DNA of 64,000 nucleotides, taken from assembly GCA_029851415.1 (NCBI GenBank), contig CM056741.1, forward strand, positions 149,532,522 to 149,596,521, written 5' to 3'. Below the pieces are notes generated by a model. It did not search any database. It was not told the origin of the DNA and saw only the letters and a program-made list of their open reading frames with translations. Source of the stretch: Eretmocerus hayati (Eukaryota > Arthropoda > Insecta > Hymenoptera > Aphelinidae). Position 1 is the first letter of the stretch. Each line of letters starts with the position of its first letter. Both the position numbers and the translations under genes were made by a program. Of this stretch, positions 51,901 through 62,863 are shown one piece after another.

Positions 51901-54900
51901 TCTCTTGAATCAATGTACCATTCTCATGAGGCGTATTTGTTAGACAGATAGTCAGTAAACCGAAAACAACCAAAAACCATATCGATATCAACGAAAAATC
52001 TGCGCTTACTGAGTTGTCGTATGATTGATTGGTTGATTGTTCTTTATTCCACCTTGGGGTAGAACCCCGTCTGGTGTATTCGAGAATACATAATGAAACA
52101 TTAATAGATATAAAGCATAGATATCTGGACTTGCACGTGGTGTTGAAAGGCTACACTTTTGATAACGGCCATCAAAACCCATAATAGTATATTACGCAAC
52201 GATGTCGAAAAGTTGGATTTACGCACGAGTGAAAATTTGTACACACGAGTGTGAGTCTTTACGCACTGGTGAGATTCCTTACGCACGAGCCGCGTAGCGG
52301 CGTAAAGTATCTCAACAGTGCGTAAAGATTCACATCTCGTGTGTAAAGTTTTTCCGAGTGCGGAAACCTTTCGACAGAGTTGCGTACGATATTTTTCGAA
52401 ATTTTGTGCGGAAAGTTAGTATTCGGTCGGTCACCTTACATGCGAGTAACCAAATCGTGATCGGGGCAGGTACAGGGGGAAGAGGGCGCAGCCCCTGGTG
52501 GGGGTGACTGAAAAAAATTCTGAAAATGTATCAGAAAAAGATTTTTTGTTTGATATATCATATGTTACCGCATAATTTGAAAATATCGATCTCAATTCTC
52601 AAAAGTACTAATAGTGGGCAAGATCCGAAATATGTAAGTTCATAAGATATCATCAATTCTGGATTTCGAAGGAAATTATTATAGAGTTTAATGAATATCG
52701 TTAAGGACGGGCAGAAATAAATCAACGGATTGATGGAATAATATGCTATTTCTATGGTTCGATAGAAAGAACTTGGACAATTATAATGATAATAATAATG
52801 TTCTGAATACACGGGATAGAAAGCGATTTCGAAAGAAGAAAACCTATAGATTCTTTCTTATAAAAAAATATGAATACATCACCGAAACTCTTTATTGAGG
52901 CGAAGTATCCGAAGAGTGAATTTACATTTCCTTTGGACGTACGGTCCAAGGTAGATTTCAAACCACCGAAACCACGGTGGAAGCACTCCAAAAAGGTCTC
53001 AGTCGTATATATTGTATTGAACTAAATTAAACTCATAATCCACCGAAGTGAAATATTTCCATGTTCAATTCGATGGCCGACCAGGATATTTCAATCGTAT
53101 GAACTTATTGAGGGAGAAGAGTTGACGATTACAATTTAGAGAGCTCATAAGCATTCATTCTATCGAGTGAAAGAAGTCATTACACCTGCCTTGGACAGCT
53201 TCGAATCAACAATTGATTCTACATAATTAAGACAGAGATCATTTTGCCAGTCAACGCAGAAACTTCAAGAGATGTTGTAGAATATCAGGCTAGAAAGAAA
53301 ATACGGCAGTGCGTAACGATACGTACCGGTGTGTAAAGACATATCTTACGCACTGTTGGTGACTTCGCACAGGTCTTTACGCATTTCCTGCGCAAAAATT
53401 TCTTTACGAACGGAAAAATGTTCCTTACGCACTAACTTTACGCACATGATTTCGAAAAGGTAATTTGTCGTGTCGTATTTGACGCTATTCGAGTGATTTT
53501 CTGGCCCTGATTACAGTAGAAGAAAATCGAAGTGCAAACGAATTGATATTGTGTAATTCAGGGACAGAGTTTCTCACATTCCGGAATAATTCTCCATTTA
53601 GATCTCAGAGTAAGCGGCTCACAGGAAAAATGAGTTGTTATTAAATCAGTGATGCGAATTCAACAAGAAATATTGTGCAATCAATAAGACTTTTTAGCCC
53701 CAGTCACGGTAAAAATAAAAAGTCTAAGTACAGTCGAAGTGCAATTGTGTGATGCAGGGATAGAAAGTCATAAATTACAGGAAAATTTAATCACAAGAAT
53801 ATACGTCATGGCGAATGAACCCACGAAGTTGACTCAAAATTCAATGTTTGATCATTTCTTCAGAGATCTTTAATAAGGTGATTGGTCACCCAATGAATGT
53901 GTACAGAAAAACAAAAATCAGGCTCATGTCACCAATATTTTCAGTTCAATGTAGAAAAACAATTCACAACCAGGATTCAATTTCTTTCAAATGTTTACCA
54001 AATTCTCGATGACCAGTGATCTGTTCATTTGGAATTCGCGTGGCGAAGAAACAAAAATCATAAACAATCGCCACCATGTGTATTAGCTACTAAAGGTGAT
54101 GTCAGCTCCGATTCCGTATCACAGAGTGAGTGGTGCAATATTCAGTAAAAACCACGCGGGAAGAATTGAAAAGACAAATCTCAGAGGCTGTTTGTCTGAA
54201 CAAGTAATTTAGCACTCACTAATTAATAACAAGGAAACGATGCATGCGTAGCCAAATGTCGAGGAATTCATCTAATCAATGATACCAAATCAAAATCGTT
54301 TGCATCTGTTATCAACTGGATGCTAATATTATCATCAATATCAAGAATCAGATTAAGTAAACTAAGATATAGCTACATTCTTCGCAAATGCACATATTAA
54401 GCATCTCATTTTACCAGTATTGATCAATGAATAGCACAAAAAGATCTTTCGTGACAAAATACAATTTTTGATAGTCTCAATTTCGTTGTGACAGATTTTG
54501 ATAATACTTTGCGCACATGAATCTACATAGATTATGTGGAAATAAGAACGTACCTTCGTCATCTTTCAGCATCGCTGGAAAATAACCAGGATCGTACAGT
54601 AGTGCAATTTTATCTCCTCTGAATTCATCTCCTTCGTTTTGCGAAAAGCCAAATTTTGTCGATACCTGGCTAAAATCCAGTCCATACTTGTGACACATGA
54701 AAGTAGGCACGTTCCAAATAATTTGAAACTTTCTTGAAAAGTTGTATGAAGTCGATTCCTGATATCTAGAGGAGCAAATAGAGAACACTCTATGATTTTT
54801 GCTATTTATAAAATATGCTCATCTCCATCTTTAGTTTGTGATTTGAATGAAAATGAAAGCTGAATACTCATAGATTCATCCAAAGGATTCCGCACAAAGT

Positions 54901-57438
54901 ACACGTGCAGTGGTTCCTGGTCTCAAATGAGTAGATAGAGAATGAATGGGTAGTTTTTAGAATATCTTGAACGAAAATTTACAGACTCCCATGCGTTCGA
55001 TGTGATTAATACAAATTGCATCACATCTAGTATAACTCTCAGAATTCATTCAATATGGATATTTTTATAATGTATGGTGAATTTTGGGAAATGACCGAGT
55101 AGGCTTGTAACCGATGTGCGTGTATTGCGAGAATCACATGAGATTATGGCGAATACCGTAGTGAGATATTTTATTCTGTGCGAGATCTTCACTTCTTAGG
55201 CAATAAGATTCCTCTACATTGGAATAACGCACACGGATGGTAATCTCAAAAAGACGAAATCTTCTTGCTGTACTTATAATTAGTTGGGAATAAGACGCAT
55301 TTATGCTCAGATATATAGCAAAGAAAAGACGACTTTTCCTTCGTACAGCTGTAGACTGATGGCAACTCACGTCAATACTCTCTACATCAATTCTTACGTT
55401 TATCACATAAAGCAAGGAATAAAATACATACGAGTTATTACTCGTGAAACAGGCCTACGAGAAGAATCATGCCCCTGATTTCATTCTTAGCATCAATCGT
55501 CTTCTATTGTACAAACTATGATAATTCCATTGTGGGACCCTATGATAATTCTTCAAGTGTCTGACTAGGAGAGTGTTGCAGATCCGGGCCACGGATTCGG
55601 CTGAAACTCTGGAAATAGCCTCTTTTCAGCTCAAAAAGAAGATTTTCGAAATTATAGACCCTAACGCTCAAGCGTTTCCAATCATCAGCAGGAAACTTTA
55701 GCATTGCTCATATGGGGCCGTGTGAAAAATTGATATTCATAGGTATACTGTAATGTATAGGCTCTAGGTTGTAGCTCGGGAACGCTTAAGCGTTAGGGTT
55801 TATAATTTTGGATGTCTTCTTTTGATGCAAAGATGAGACTATTCCCAAAGTTTCAGTCAAATCCGTAACCCGGATCTGTAAACCCAGATCTCTTATTCAC
55901 AAAAAGTATGTATCCCAGATCCGGTTTGAGATACGAGGATGCGGTTCTCGTCGGTCGGAAGGTCTTGGAAAGCCCATCAAAACCAAACTTGTGAAGTCAT
56001 CTTTGAGGTTATGAAAGTTCTTTCCGAGCGAAATAGTGATGGAGAAGAAAATTGAGCCCCAGAGAGCCGTTTTTTTACCTTTGAAAATTGGAGATTTGAT
56101 GTGAAATGTTTTTGGGAAATAATGGCCCCGAACGTTTTTACTATGTTCTAAGACCTATTTCTGCTATTTTTCGCCCATCGACTCTTCAGGAGATTGATTA
56201 ATACGATATTCAAGAAAATTCTCAGTATGTAAAGCTCATCAGAGATTGTATGAGAAAAGATATCATTATTCTTGCAAGACAATCAACAAGCACACCGTGA
56301 TCACTTACGTTTGAATAATCCAGAATGCCTGGTTGGAACGTACATTTGATCAAAATATTCTTGCTAGTGGGTTGTGAGGGATAAAACTGTCTATGAGATT
56401 CGATACGACGTAAATTTTAAACATAAGGGATCGTGAAATCAAATGTAAACATATTTTTGTAAGCTGGAATTCTACATATTCTGACTCGAAGTGTCTCAAA
56501 ATGTATCCACTTGTGTTTTTCGCACTCCTATGCGATTTTGATCAGTACGATCTGATTCCTATAACTTTCGTCGAAATTAATTCACACGGAGCTACTACAC
56601 ATGTAGTTTTTGCAGGGTCCTCTACACGATGAAGATGAAGTTGCCAACATGCTTCAGATTAGAATATTTATACTTCTCGTTGTCAAGGGTGTCAAAATAA
56701 ATATGACAGCATACTTCAATAAGAAAATTCGTCTCAATTCTTCAGATTCATCTGTAAAAACATCAGTGGTCATTGAATATACACTTGTCTCAGTTAAATA
56801 AAATGCCGAAATTTAGCACTTAAAGCCATGTCGGAATCTCGCGGCAAATACGGGGTTACAACTTACACAATGGTTTTTCCATCAATTGAGACGGGGATGG
56901 TCGCAAATGACTTAGAGTTGCTTCAGGAATGTGCCTCTGGTACGATCTGGGAGGATAAACGTCTCTCACTCTTGAGAAGGGATCGAAGAATCGAGAGATG
57001 TTCCGATTTTGAATCTCAGAGAGCGCGACCTTGCACCTTACATCGAGTTTTGAGGAAGATACGTTTATTCTCTTGGGTCGTACCAGAGGCACATTCCTAA
57101 GGCAATTTCGAGTCATTTGCGACCACCCTCGTCTCAATTGATGGAGAAACCATAGCGAAAAGTGTAACCCCGTTTCGCGCGAGACTCCGACACGGCCTTA
57201 AGCATATCTTTGAGAATCTTTTAAATTCATTTCAAAATCACTGAAAACAGTCATGTCATGCCGTTGAGAGTCCTTTCCACTCCACCTTTATGAATATCAC
57301 AATCACAATTCATATGAGTCCATGAAAATTTGTCAAATCACTGAAAATTTACCCCAAAGAGCCAACTTCTCCTGCAATCAGCCAAAGAAATAAAAATGTG
57401 GCCGAACTGACAGCAACCACCCTCAGTTTTCTCGGCAT
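45733..57438 (-). CDS. Hyal: Hyaluronidase (glycoside hydrolase family 56), secreted
   Basis: Five exons join in frame to give 381 residues, close to the family's usual length. GH56 enzymes cleave beta-1,4 bonds in hyaluronan, and in some cases chondroitin, with an Asp/Glu pair in which Glu is the proton donor. Visible hallmarks are a signal peptide (1-about 24), WNVPTFMCHKYG (46-57), YDPGYFP, RNGGVPQ (105-111), the catalytic DFES box with Asp142 and Glu144, YAYPYC, YYWYKYQDDRD and the late IIWGSS (331-336). Cys53/Cys345 and Cys220/Cys232 match the two conserved disulfides of the insect enzymes. Possible N-glycosylation sites are Asn114, Asn125 and Asn222. The similarity is strongest to hymenopteran venom-type hyaluronidases. 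Whether this copy acts in venom, gut or matrix turnover cannot be told from sequence. No frameshift or missing catalytic residue is seen. Introns are 2,587, 3,301, 2,684 and 1,988 bp and carry palindromic repeats. Confidence 0.95.
46201..46561. mobile_element. TIR element, ATAGTATTTTTCGATAC type
   Basis: ATAGTATTTTTCGATACGAA at the left mirrors TTGTATCGAAATATACTAT at the right, about 360 bp apart. A third partial copy of the terminus (CACCCTTACATCAAAATATACTAT) lies just outside at about 46588-46612. It is in hyaluronidase intron 4. Confidence 0.6.
46788..47405. mobile_element. TIR element, CACGGAAAAAAATAGTTTGT type
   Basis: A 618-bp element with perfect 32-bp terminal inverted repeats. Inside, TTTGTGAAT and AACAAA(C/T) motifs recur many times in both orientations. 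No frame of interest. A target duplication is not obvious. It is in hyaluronidase intron 4. Confidence 0.8.
47931..48141 (-). CDS. Hyal: Hyaluronidase exon 4
   Basis: The exon has 211 nt (1 + 70 codons). The acceptor is AATTGAACAG|GATGTC and the donor GACAAG|GTTTGT. It encodes MSWLFGNAKLMLPSVYL and YYWYKYQDDRD, matching the later barrel strands of GH56. Confidence 0.94.
48142..50825 (-). other. Hyaluronidase intron 3
   Basis: A 2,684-bp intron containing palindromic MITE copy 3. Open frames on the minus strand at 48898-50152 (up to 120 codons) are not similar to hyaluronidase or to any family I know. Confidence 0.75.
50361..50689. mobile_element. Palindromic MITE, PIF/Harbinger-like, copy 3
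   Basis: A 329-bp palindrome flanked by TCA (50358-50360 and 50690-50692). Arms read CACCCAGGGGTTGTGG at the left and the mirror at the right. The centre holds TAACATTAGCACTACGAGTA and ATGTCATAAGCTGTAGCTTA. It is in hyaluronidase intron 3. Confidence 0.8.
50826..51252 (-). CDS. Hyal: Hyaluronidase exon 3 (catalytic centre)
   Basis: The exon has 427 nt (2 + 141 codons + 2). The acceptor is GTCTCTCCAG|GCAACT and the donor GACCA|GTGAGT. It contains RNGGVPQ, the catalytic VIDFESWRP box, FRQNWASLQ, HPFW and YAYPYCFNWTPN. This is the longest exon and on its own is enough to name the family. Confidence 0.96.
52188..52390. repeat. Palindromic cluster of TTTACGCAC motifs
   Basis: The two arms, each with about three TTACGCAC-type motifs spaced around 30 bp, mirror each other around CCGCGTAGCGG (52290-52300). 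The ends are ATTACGCAAC and GTTGCGTACGAT. It is in hyaluronidase intron 2. Confidence 0.75.
53305..53452. repeat. Second TTACGCAC-motif cluster
   Basis: GTGCGTAA and TTACGCAC alternate at short spacing. The end TTTACGCACATGATTTCGAAAA resembles, in direct orientation, the start of the 52188 cluster. Together they may be the ends of one element of about 1.26 kb. Confidence 0.6.
54554..54765 (-). CDS. Hyal: Hyaluronidase exon 2
   Basis: The exon has 212 nt (1 + 70 codons + 1). The acceptor is GCTCCTCTAG|ATATC and the donor GACGAAG|GTACGT. It carries WNVPTFMCHKYG, with the first conserved cysteine (Cys53), and ALLYDPGYFPAMLK, both classic GH56 blocks near the start of the barrel. Confidence 0.95.
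55566..55892. mobile_element. Palindromic MITE, PIF/Harbinger-like, copy 4
   Basis: A roughly 327-bp palindrome. GATCCGGGCCACGGATTCGG mirrors the right arm, and the inner arms carry CTAACGCTCAAGCG / CGCTTAAGCGTTAG. The ends are more diverged and no clean 3-bp duplication is visible. It is in hyaluronidase intron 1. Confidence 0.7.
56824..57197. mobile_element. TTAA-flanked foldback element
   Basis: A 374-bp near-complete palindrome bounded by TTAA (56820-56823 and 57198-57201). The termini read AGCCATGTCGGAATCTCGCG against GGCCGTGTCGGAGTCTCGCG. Arm identity is high in places (CATCAATTGAGACG, GGAATGTGCCTCTGGTACGA). TTAA suggests a piggyBac-type origin. It is in hyaluronidase intron 1, 155 bp from exon 1. 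Confidence 0.75.
57353..57438 (-). CDS. Hyal: Hyaluronidase exon 1 (signal peptide)
   Basis: The exon has 86 nt (28 codons plus two bases). It encodes a basic N-terminus (MPRKLR), a hydrophobic core (TFLFLWLIAG) and ends TTGGG|GTAAAT in phase 2. The next exon supplies the missing third base, making Gly29. Start choice rests on signal-peptide character and phase agreement. Confidence 0.78.
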
Positions 57439-58900
57439 TTTCCAAAAGCCAACAACCCTCGAGTAGCGCGGAGTAGGTGTTCGAAACAAGTGCCCGCGAC
57501 CGCGCGAAAAAAGACTGTGTAGTCAGCCGCTTGCTGAGCCCATACATTTATTTTGCTCTTCTCAGATTGTAACGTCGTCTATACATCGCGAGCGCGTCAA
57601 GCTCGTGTCATCCTCCTCCCACTCTTACAATTTTCACCAGGTCTGTTTATGCACCTTCCAGAATCAGTGCATTGTCAATGCGTGCGCGAATATTATAGAG
57701 GCGTTATCTTCGAGACAGTGTGCCACATTACCCATGCACTCGTTCAATTTTTCAATGTCTAGTGTATGATAAGCGTGCACTCAATATTGCTTCTCTATCC
57801 GAATTAGATATATACATGAATAGTGTTTTCTTTTTAATTTTTTTTGCCTAGTGAGTATGGTAAGATGCTTCTTTGCGTCCACGGTGAATTATGAATGTGT
57901 ACTTGCCTATAGAACCGTGTCTTGCCACACTCGGCTGTTACTACTTATGGCTTGAAATTTCTAGTGCAAAAATGACAAGGCTCGAGGTCCGCAATGTGAA
58001 AAGTTGACGTGAAGAGGCTGGTGTACAAGAAACTAAGTTAGTCAAGCAAGCGAAAGATTGAGAAGGGTTGGAAAGTGTCATTACATAATTTCTTAGCTAA
58101 TTACTCAACCAGTCTTCTAAAGATACCTATAATATTTCTTCATTTTACACTCGTTTTGCATTCATCAGCCTACAGTCAATCATTTCATTATATGTTATAA
58201 TGTTTCAAAGTTATATCGTCTTTATCTTAACCTGAGAATCTAGAAGATATTAGCATGATTATGGGATTCGTGTACATATCCAACCATATTAATATGAAAA
58301 TTGATTGTTTTGAATTTACGAAGATCGGTTATAATAGTCAGGAGATATATAGTAATCATGTCCTTGCAGATGAAGACTACTATTCGTGCAATCATCCGTA
58401 TCATCCATGAAATCATGCATGTAATACCAGTGAACCCCTGCAATCAAACGTTGACTAATCAGAGGCGAGCTATCTTAATTGCCCCAAAAGGTGATTCTTC
58501 CGCGAGTTAGCGGTTAGCGAGAGGATGTACCCAACATTCCACCATCGTTTCAGAGAGGTTTTCATTCTAGCAAACGGAAAAATCCATGTGTTTTACAAGA
58601 GTTTCGTGAAATCGCGATTCATTTGCTTCTAGATATCTAAATGAGATCTTCGTTAACTCATTCTGCAGTCATTTTCACACACTTTTAGGTGATGTTGGAA
58701 GGATTCGCGGACCTTTAATTAGGTAAAAGAAAAGTTAAAAGGAAGAGATGCACTATCGATCAAAATTTCGGATAAACCTGAAAAGGGAAAGTCCAATCGA
58801 GAAAATTTGGGTTTTTCGGCCTTAATGGTCCAAAATGACTTCAATCTAGCTCACTAGTATTTCGAGGATTTTGTGGGTTTTTTTCCTGTGACACAGCAGG
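57439..58900. other. 5' flank of the hyaluronidase gene
   Basis: The first 150 bp upstream of the ATG are CG-rich (CGCGACCGCGCG near 57510) and likely hold the leader and promoter. No canonical TATA or Inr pair could be fixed. The remainder is AT-rich with nothing recognised. Confidence 0.4.
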
Positions 58901-58929
58901 TTTTCCATAGGCCGAGTCGAATCCTTAAG

Positions 58930-59470
58930 AAAATTCATAAAAATTGGGCCAAAGCTCAGAATTTTGCAAGCCAGACATGGAATGACGGATCTAAATGATT
59001 CGAAGAGCACCTGAAAGTGGAAATCCAGAGCTTCAAAATTCACTCTTGAAAGTTATTCTTGGTTGTTCCTGGGCCAAAGAACGACGGCTTTTCTGACAAA
59101 AGGTTTCTCTCAGAAAAAGGACCAGTCATTGAGAAATCATGGAGAGACTCATACATATTCAAATTGGTGTAAGCACTATTCTCGTTTTCCTCCACCATAA
59201 CAAGAAAAAACTCGAGAGAAATCAAAGAAATACCATCATTGGTCCAGTATCCTCACTTTCCGTGATATTGGGACTTTCTTTTGATAGAAATCTTTCGTCA
59301 GTAAACCCGCCATTTCTCGGACCAGGAACGACTTACAATAAGTTTCGATGACGAATTTTGGAGTTCTTGACTTCTTGCTTCCGATATTTTTTTAATCATT
59401 TCGATCCATCAACTCTGGTCTGACTTGAAAACTCTGAGTTTTGACCCAATTTCAACCAAATACGATCAAA
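58930..59470. mobile_element. Foldback element of about 540 bp
   Basis: Imperfect arms. ATTGGGCCAAAGCTCAGA against TCTGAGTTTTGACCCAAT, GGTTGTTCCTGGGCCA against GGACCAGGAACGAC, and CAGAAAAAGGACCAGT near the centre. The ends are uncertain. Confidence 0.6.
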
Positions 59471-60078
59471 TTTATAGAACATATTCGTGTGTTTTTATCT
59501 GCACGATTCCTTGATATTTCATGATCAATTCAAGTGATCTAACTACATCATTCGAAAAGAGAACGATTCAAGTTCCTCATCTACTAATATCATTTTGTGG
59601 ACTCAATTGGGTGAAGGAGAGGAAGTGATGAGGTTCAGCGTTTGCACACAAGTCGAGTATGTGACTCGCGAACGCAGACTTTTGCCTCGTGCCATTGTTC
59701 ACTGTCGTTTGCGGATTCACAAACAACCGAAAGATATGGAAGGGATTGACATCTATCTCTCAGATTTCATCGAACCTCTCCATACTCTAATAGTCAAGAA
59801 TTCTGGAATTAGCAGAAAAATAATAGACAAGCTGTAATGGATTTGATTGCTTTCTTCGGTACCCAACTATTCCAAATTTTGTGATCAACAAGAAGAAAGT
59901 AGGAAAGCGGTAGTGAAATTTATTCCCTCAGACTGGCACTCGTATTCCATTATGATCGAGTGGAAGCTTGATACTTTGGAATATTCCAACACAAACATAT
60001 CCAAGGGCCTCATTTTCTCACTGGATCATAATCACTCAAACATAAAGCTATAGAGATCTACATTTGACTTGCTAACTA

Positions 60079-60234
60079 AGGTAAGTTTACCCAATATGCG
60101 TCTGCCGCCCCCCCCCTGAAGCCGTTTTGCTAATAGTTTTAACCCTTTCCAATATTTTCCAATGTTTTACATTGCATCTTAGAGCTTGTTTCAAGACCTT
60201 TCGGCATATGGGGGTAGGTGGGGTACACTTACCT
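60079..60234. mobile_element. Small TA-flanked MITE
   Basis: The termini are AGGTAAGTTTACCC and the mirror of AGGTAAGTGTACCCC, with TA on both sides (60077-60078 and 60235-60236). The length is 156 bp, with a C-rich run inside the left end. Confidence 0.6.
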
Positions 60235-61937
60235 TACACTGCAATGAATTTACCAAGTTCTCTGTGCAAAAACCTTATTCAAACGTAGCTTGTGGTTGAT
60301 CGCCTGAACCAGAACAATTTCAAATTGTTCCCCAATATTCGTTAATCATAGAGGCACTTTTCCTGGAATTGGAACATTTTTTTCATTATTGGGGCTCTAC
60401 CTTCAAACCCTGCTACAGGGAAGGATAATAGCGAACTGCAACAACAACCCTCACCGGTTCATCGGTAATCAACCATCATTATACAAAATGTTCTGTTTCG
60501 AAACGCATTTGAAGACATGCCTGAATCACTGAAAACAATTTCAACTGAATCCACAAAATGTAAGAATGTATCATGTATCTGAATAACTGACCCGGCCGGG
60601 GCAGTTTGTAGTACCCCACAACAGAATGGTTTGAGTGATTCGACTGTATCAAAAATTTCGATTGACGAGATGATTTGCATGATGAATATCCTCATAAACT
60701 TGGAGAAGATGCTGAGATTCCCTCAACGGCTTCAAAGTTCCATCACCGTCATATAGGTCGAGTAAATTCACCTCAATCTACCTTCTCTCAATCTCGAAGT
60801 CAAAAGTCCAACGCACAGACATCGGGACGCATCATACAACACGTTCTCAATCTGCATACATATCACAAGAGGCCAATTAAGCACTTGGTCTGCTCTTCTC
60901 TGAGTATCGCAAAAGAGAGCAAGACAATCTGAAAGGAGATCAATGTTTCTCGCAAGCAAATATGCCATACCGAAGCGGACCCTTGACCGCTCGAGCGATG
61001 AGGCTCATATACTGCCCTTGCCATCACGCAGCCAAAGACTCGACGTTTGCAACGTAAGCTCGCAAGTTTCAATATATAGGTAGTAGACGAGGAAAATACT
61101 GTGGCACTGATGATTCGAGGCCCCGTTGACTCGGATGTCCCAAAGATCGTCGCGAAGAGCGGCAAGGCAATTTTCCCGCACGCGACTCTCAGCCTCTTCA
61201 AGGTCTGAGTAAGTAAGTATACCAGAGTTGAAGTGCATGACACTTGGCGTGGCGGTAAACGCACTCACAAGGACGGAGCCTCGAGTGTATTAGTAAGTAG
61301 ATAAACGGAACCAAGTCGGCTGGTGACCCTCGCCCACTTTGCACCGTCGCTCCTTGTTTTCCGTCGAGTGCATCCTAAACCCTCAACTTTCGCAAATGTT
61401 TGTTCGTGGTTTGAAATGGTTTTCACGGGAAATAGTGCTCCACATTTTGGAGCAACGTCTTTTGATTCATATTTTGTAGGAAATTATATATCGCGATACG
61501 GAGCAGCGATTTTTTCTAAACTAGTACTGAAAACGATTTTATAGCTCCATAAAGTTAGGTATTGCGTTTTTTTCCATAAGCGATGGCTTGACAATGGATT
61601 TCTTGCCGATTAGGGTTCAAGATTTGATCGTTGGCCTGTCTGAAAATTAGTCTGGAGCTTGACTCATTATAACTCAAGAATTGAGATCCTATGTATATTT
61701 AACTATCAATAAGTATTGTGAAGGGGAGGACACAAAACTTTGGAAACTTGTGACTGATATCTCAATGGTTCTCTCGGAATTACAAAAAGTAGAGAAAAAT
61801 TCATAGCTGCAAAATAATATCAATCTTTGAGCAAAACAATAAAAAAAAAAAAAAAACGACGCGAGAATTTCAGAAAATTCATTGCAAAAAGCCTGTGAAA
61901 AAACTTAACATCCAAAAGACTCATGAGATGAATGAAT

Positions 61938-61979
61938 TCACTATATCAGCTATGAATGAATTCATAGCTGATATAGTGA
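61938..61979. repeat. Perfect 20-bp-arm palindrome
   Basis: TCACTATATCAGCTATGAAT and its exact reverse complement are separated by GA. Confidence 0.95.
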
Positions 61980-62804
61980 CATGAAAATTTGGGAAAATTA
62001 ATGCAGCTATCTCAAGTCTTTTGTTGGTAGTTGCGGAAAACCCAGCATTCACAGACAAACCAAGAAATTGAGGCAACATGGACAGTTCTCAGAGCTTGTT
62101 TGGAAACTAATCCCTCTACTGATTTTACCTGAGAAAATTACGAAAGTTAAAAATATCAACATAAGTAGGCATATTTCGATGTTTATAAATTGGTCTTGAG
62201 GAGTCAAAATTTCATTCATGAAATTCTGGAAAAGCCACTTTCCACTCGTCTTGAAGAAAGGTCTCAATTTTTTTCGACTTGTTGATCCAAGAATAGGGAG
62301 AGCTGTTTTGTGATGGGTATGAATTTGTGTGATTATTGACGGACAGGAAAAATTTCCTCATGCCAGAAAATATTTCAAGCAAAACTCTGAGGACAAGAAA
62401 ACTCTTTCTAGAAAGAGCCTATCATTGCTAACGGTCGCAGAGTTTCTGCTGATGACTAAAAAGTTATGCGATATTTACGGAACAGAATCGACATCGAAGC
62501 TCAAGATAATTTCACTCATCGGAAAAAATCCAAAGCTCTTTCTCAAAATATACTAGGATCAAACCTTCTTCCTCCCACCACTCCAATCAAAGTTCCAAAG
62601 CATTCATGAGAATACCCTTGTGTTTCTTTTTTGGATGGCGTGAAAAGGTTACCCCGGTAAGGAAATTTGAAAATCTTGTAGGAGTTTAGTCCATTACCAA
62701 CTTCTAGAATATTAAGTTAATTGTTTTGCTAATTCAACAGCGTTCAGTTATTGTTTGTCATTTGTGAAACAGAATGCATTTTTCGGTGGATTTCATAGAT
62801 AATA

Positions 62805-62810
62805 TTTATT
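62805..62810 (-). terminator. Probable polyadenylation signal of N-myristoyltransferase
   Basis: AATAAA on the minus strand, about 55 nt past the N-myristoyltransferase stop codon. This implies a very short 3' untranslated region. Cleavage would fall some 10-30 nt further on. Confidence 0.55.
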
Positions 62811-62863
62811 ACTGATTACCGCCATATACAATTCATTATCCCCAAGACTGGCACATACCCTCC

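Larger units (their letters stand above)
59471..62863. other. Intergenic DNA between hyaluronidase and N-myristoyltransferase
   Basis: Holds a 156-bp MITE (60079-60234) and a 42-bp palindrome (61938-61979). A minus-strand frame of 87 codons at 61268-61005, in a locally CG-richer patch, is unrecognised. Confidence 0.5.

Noticed and set aside
61005..61268. Minus-strand frame of 87 codons, considered as an exon of an unknown gene
   Set aside because: Composition is somewhat gene-like but no homology or convincing splice partners could be identified.
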